Shown here: piece after piece, positions 4,920 through 6,816 of the stretch
How positions within the stretch are numbered: the first letter of the stretch is position 1
Layout: each line of letters starts with the position of its first letter
Assembly (NCBI GenBank): GCA_013152995.1
Contig: JAADFH010000017.1
Location: forward strand, 1-6,816
DNA length: 6,816 nucleotides
Direction: 5' to 3'
Source of the DNA: Methanobacteriota archaeon
GTDB taxonomy: Archaea > Hydrothermarchaeota > Hydrothermarchaeia > Hydrothermarchaeales > BMS3B
Translations under genes and position numbers: made by a program
The notes under the pieces: model-generated
Seen by the model: only the letters and a program-made list of their open reading frames with translations
Told to the model about the DNA's origin: nothing
The model's database searches: none

Positions 4920-6484
4920 AAGATCTGCACCCCCGGAGCTGAGTAGGCTAAGCTGAAGTAGGTGGTGTTGTAGAACTTCGGCAGGTAGACCTCAACCCCG
5001 AAGCTGGTTGCCGGCTTGTAGGAGCTGAGCAGATTGCCGGCGGCGCGCATCCAGACTGAGTAGTAGATGTGGGTCGCGTTGTACCTCCTGGCTATGCACC
5101 AGGCAGTCTCTGCGGAGGGGGTTGAGTAAAGAACGTAGAGGTCGTCCTGCACCCTGGCGGGGACGCTTATGTAGGGGTAGCTGACGCCGCGCAGCGGAAA
5201 CATGCCGCCCAGCAGTGCCCTGCCCCCCGCAACCCCGGCAAACATCTGGGCTCTGTAGTAGTCGGCGATTATCCTGCTGTCCTCCTGCGTGTGCTCCCTG
5301 AACCAGAGCGCCGCACGGTACTCCTCCAGCGTCATGCCGGAGAGCGTGAGCTTCTCCCCGATGCCGTAGGTGCAGAGCTCCGCGGCAAGCAGGAGCAGCG
5401 CAAGCAGGCAGAGCACCCTCCTCCTGCTCCAGAGCTTAGCCAGCATCACGCCCGCAGCAACCGCCGCAGGCTGGGCAAGGAAGGGATAGAAGCGGAAGCC
5501 CTCAAGCGGCTTGGCGAGGGTCTCCCAGGCAAGGTGGGGCATGCCGAGCAGGTTGAGTATGACCTCGTTCTGGCTCTCCAGGAAGACCGGCAGAGCCCAC
5601 AGCAGCACCGGAGCATGGGAGCGGGAGCGCAGCAGGTAGAGGATGCCAGCCCCTCCGAGGAGCGCCGCCGCGGAGCCGTAGTCCCTGAGCTGCTGCCCCG
5701 CCGAGTAGAGCCCGCTGCTCGTAACCAGCGCCTCTATCCACCACCAGTACAGGTTCCTGGGCAGCCACCAGGGCGCAGCAACAGCCTGGGAGATGAGAAC
5801 CACAGCCCCCAGCTCAGGCAGCAGCCTGCGCCGCTGGGGCAGGGCAAGGGTGTAGAGGAGCATCACAAGCAGCGCAAGAAAGTAGGAGAGGTGCACTAAG
5901 AAGTTTACACCGAGGGCTGTGCCGAGCGGCAGGAGCCTGAGCAGCCTCTCTCTGAGCCCGCCACCCTGCTCCGCATGCCACTGCCAGTAGAGCAGGTAGA
6001 GGGGCAGCATGAAGAGGGTGAAGCTCTGGGGGTCGGCTATGCCCGTCCAGTACACAAAGCTCGGGGTGAGGGCAAGCACCAGCAGGCTGAGCCCGGCTGC
6101 GAGCCTGCCTGCAAGATGCCGCACAAGGAAGTAGATGGAGAGGGGGGTGAGGGCTTCAAAGAAGGGGAGCACACGGGTGCAGAGCACGGGTATCTCAATG
6201 CCCAGAAGCCTGCTGCCCAGCGCGAGCAGCAGCGGCGAGAGCGGAGGATACCACATCGGCACGTAGCCGTAGGCTCTGTAGCGCAGATCAGGCTCCGGAA
6301 GCTGCCAGTGGTCCAGGATGTACTGCGCCATGGCTATGCGGTACCACACGTCCGCCTGGAAGGCTGGGAGGTGCGGGTCTGCTGCAAGCTTCGGGAGAAG
6401 CCTGAGCGCCAGGCTGAGCAGGTAAACCCCTGCTAAGAGCACTACCTCCCAGCCTCTGAGCCTGAGCAGCTCTGCAAAGCGCAT
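4883..6484 (-). CDS. Polytopic GT-C-fold membrane glycosyltransferase, STT3/ArnT-like
   Basis: This 533-residue integral membrane protein has a first membrane helix at about 14-32 and about ten more up to residue 372, followed by a non-membrane C-terminal part of about 160 residues. The layout is that of GT-C transferases, which take sugars from polyprenyl-phosphate donors on the outer face of the membrane. The first outer loop carries the expected acidic residue in [10 protein letters not shown] (Asp45, followed by WY), like the STT3/AglB first acidic motif. ADPQSF (150-155) and [11 protein letters not shown] (329-339) are further loop motifs. The segment [16 protein letters not shown] (394-409) resembles the start of the soluble domain in archaeal STT3-like proteins. 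I see no WWDYG, so it is not a standard oligosaccharyltransferase and the substrate is unknown. Two N-glycosylation sequons (NAT at 469, NTT at 506) lie in the C-terminal part. ATG 6484 lacks a Shine-Dalgarno and is about 30 nt from a TATA-like element. Its end overlaps the convergent YkgJ-type gene by 37 bp. Confidence 0.8.
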   Translation of the reverse strand: MRFAELLRLRGWEVVLLAGVYLLSLALRLLPKLAADPHLPAFQADVWYRIAMAQYILDHWQLPEPDLRYRAYGYVPMWYPPLSPLLLALGSRLLGIEIPVLCTRVLPFFEALTPLSIYFLVRHLAGRLAAGLSLLVLALTPSFVYWTGIADPQSFTLFMLPLYLLYWQWHAEQGGGLRERLLRLLPLGTALGVNFLVHLSYFLALLVMLLYTLALPQRRRLLPELGAVVLISQAVAAPWWLPRNLYWWWIEALVTSSGLYSAGQQLRDYGSAAALLGGAGILYLLRSRSHAPVLLWALPVFLESQNEVILNLLGMPHLAWETLAKPLEGFRFYPFLAQPAAVAAGVMLAKLWSRRRVLCLLALLLLAAELCTYGIGEKLTLSGMTLEEYRAALWFREHTQEDSRIIADYYRAQMFAGVAGGRALLGGMFPLRGVSYPYISVPARVQDDLYVLYSTPSAETAWCIARRYNATHIYYSVWMRAAGNLLSSYKPATSFGVEVYLPKFYNTTYFSLAYSAPGVQIFYVLSPEAKKCT

Positions 6485-6490
6485 CCGAAA

Positions 6491-6500
6491 GAGGTTTATT
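6491..6500 (+). promoter_or_regulatory. TATA-like element for the metallophosphoesterase gene
   Basis: GAGGTTTATT, preceded by purines that could act as a BRE, lies about 27 nt before ATG 6524, which has no Shine-Dalgarno. This fits a leaderless transcript. The element lies inside the 39-bp divergent gap, between the two start codons. Confidence 0.5.
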
Positions 6501-6508
6501 GCAGGGCG

Positions 6509-6519
6509 TACTTAAAACC
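6509..6519 (-). promoter_or_regulatory. TATA-like element for the membrane glycosyltransferase gene
   Basis: On the minus strand this reads GGTTTTAAGTA, centred about 30 nt before ATG 6484. No Shine-Dalgarno precedes that ATG, so a leaderless or near-leaderless transcript is likely. Confidence 0.5.
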
Positions 6520-6523
6520 TTCA

Positions 6524-6816
6524 ATGCACCTGTGCATAATCTCCGACATCCACGCCAATCTGCCAGCGCTTGAGGCTGTGCTGGACGAGGCTCCCAAGGT
6601 GAGGCTGATACATGCGGGGGACGTGGTGGGCTACAACCCCTACCCTGCGGAGGTAATTGAGCTGCTGCAGGAGAAGCGCATAGCCTCTGTGCTTGGAAAC
6701 CACGACTACGCGGTGCTCACAGGCGATACCTCAGCCTTCAACCCCGTGGCGGCGCGTGCTGTGGCTTGGACGAGGAGCGTGCTAAAGCAGGAGCACCTGG
6801 AGTACCTAAGCTCCCT
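6524..6816 (+). CDS. Calcineurin-like metallophosphoesterase, N-terminal part (3' end beyond window)
   Basis: The 97 visible residues carry the first three metal-binding motifs of the calcineurin-like phosphoesterase fold: [14 protein letters not shown] (Asp8 and His10), [12 protein letters not shown] (GD at 37-38) and VLGNHDYAV (Asn64, His65). The SDIH start directly after a short hydrophobic strand, the GYNPYP segment and the later AWTRSVL helix fit the YfcE/MJ0936-like branch of small cytosolic phosphodiesterases or phosphatases of about 240 residues, not a large nucleotidase. Such proteins hydrolyse phosphoesters with two metal ions, and physiological substrates are rarely known. No signal peptide is present. 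The ATG is chosen because the strand before SDIH begins there and because of the TATA-like element about 27 nt upstream. It is divergent from the glycosyltransferase gene, with 39 bp between start codons; no functional link is evident. Confidence 0.92.
   Translation, partial: MHLCIISDIHANLPALEAVLDEAPKVRLIHAGDVVGYNPYPAEVIELLQEKRIASVLGNHDYAVLTGDTSAFNPVAARAVAWTRSVLKQEHLEYLSS

Noticed and set aside
5291..5899. 202-residue plus-strand frame opposite the membrane glycosyltransferase
   Set aside because: Charged, Gln/Glu/Arg-rich translation typical of the antisense of Leu-rich membrane helices. No domain.
6521..6703. Small minus-strand frame opposite the metallophosphoesterase
   Set aside because: The plus strand has the full set of early metal-binding motifs in frame, and the antisense peptide has none.
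1..6816. tRNA, rRNA, CRISPR arrays, insertion sequences, riboswitches, T-rich terminators
   Set aside because: No cloverleaf, regular spaced repeats, terminal inverted repeats, transposase motifs or T-runs were seen by eye. Nearly all sequence is accounted for by coding regions.

Overview
This 6.8 kb window is GC-rich and gene-dense and looks archaeal, most likely euryarchaeal. Several start codons have no Shine-Dalgarno sequence but have an AT-rich, TATA-like element about 27-30 nt upstream, as expected for leaderless archaeal mRNAs. AGG (Arg) and ATA (Ile) codons are common. The better-preserved cysteine desulfurase resembles, from memory, the Archaeoglobus-type IscS. The genus cannot be fixed from the sequence alone.

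Region 1 (1-3724, minus strand) is a compact six-gene operon. In transcription order it holds a desulfurase paralogue that has lost its PLP lysine (iscS2), a TusA/SirA-like sulfur carrier, a conventional-looking IscS with one pocket substitution (iscS1), a conventional IscU scaffold (iscU1), a divergent IscU-like protein (iscU2), and the N-terminal 160 residues of a NadA-like protein that runs off the window. All junctions overlap by 8-47 nt or are 1 nt apart, so translation is probably coupled. HscA, HscB, IscA and ferredoxin genes are not in the visible part.

The operon appears to pair a plausible sulfur-mobilising and scaffold core (IscS1, IscU1, TusA) with relatives whose active sites are altered. 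IscS2 has Arg for the Schiff-base Lys and Gln for the PLP-stacking His but keeps the loop Cys. IscU2 keeps the three cluster cysteines and Asp but has Cys-Cys for His-Cys and lacks the LPPIK motif. The NadA-like protein keeps its first cluster Cys but has at least four substrate-site replacements. This suggests a specialised Fe-S or sulfur-transfer system rather than plain NAD biosynthesis plus housekeeping ISC. That reading is inference.

Region 2 (3725-3794) is a short divergent control region with one AT-rich block. It separates the operon from region 3 (3795-4919, plus), a YkgJ-type cysteine-cluster protein with a long helical C-terminal part.

Region 4 (4883-6484, minus) encodes a polytopic GT-C-fold (STT3/ArnT-like) membrane glycosyltransferase that overlaps the YkgJ-type gene tail to tail by 37 bp. 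Region 5 (6485-6523) is a second compact divergent promoter region. Region 6 (6524 to the window end, plus) is the N-terminal part of a calcineurin-like metallophosphoesterase. No tRNA, rRNA, CRISPR or insertion sequence was seen. The only repeats are two near-identical tracts shared by the two iscS genes, which suggest duplication followed by gene conversion.
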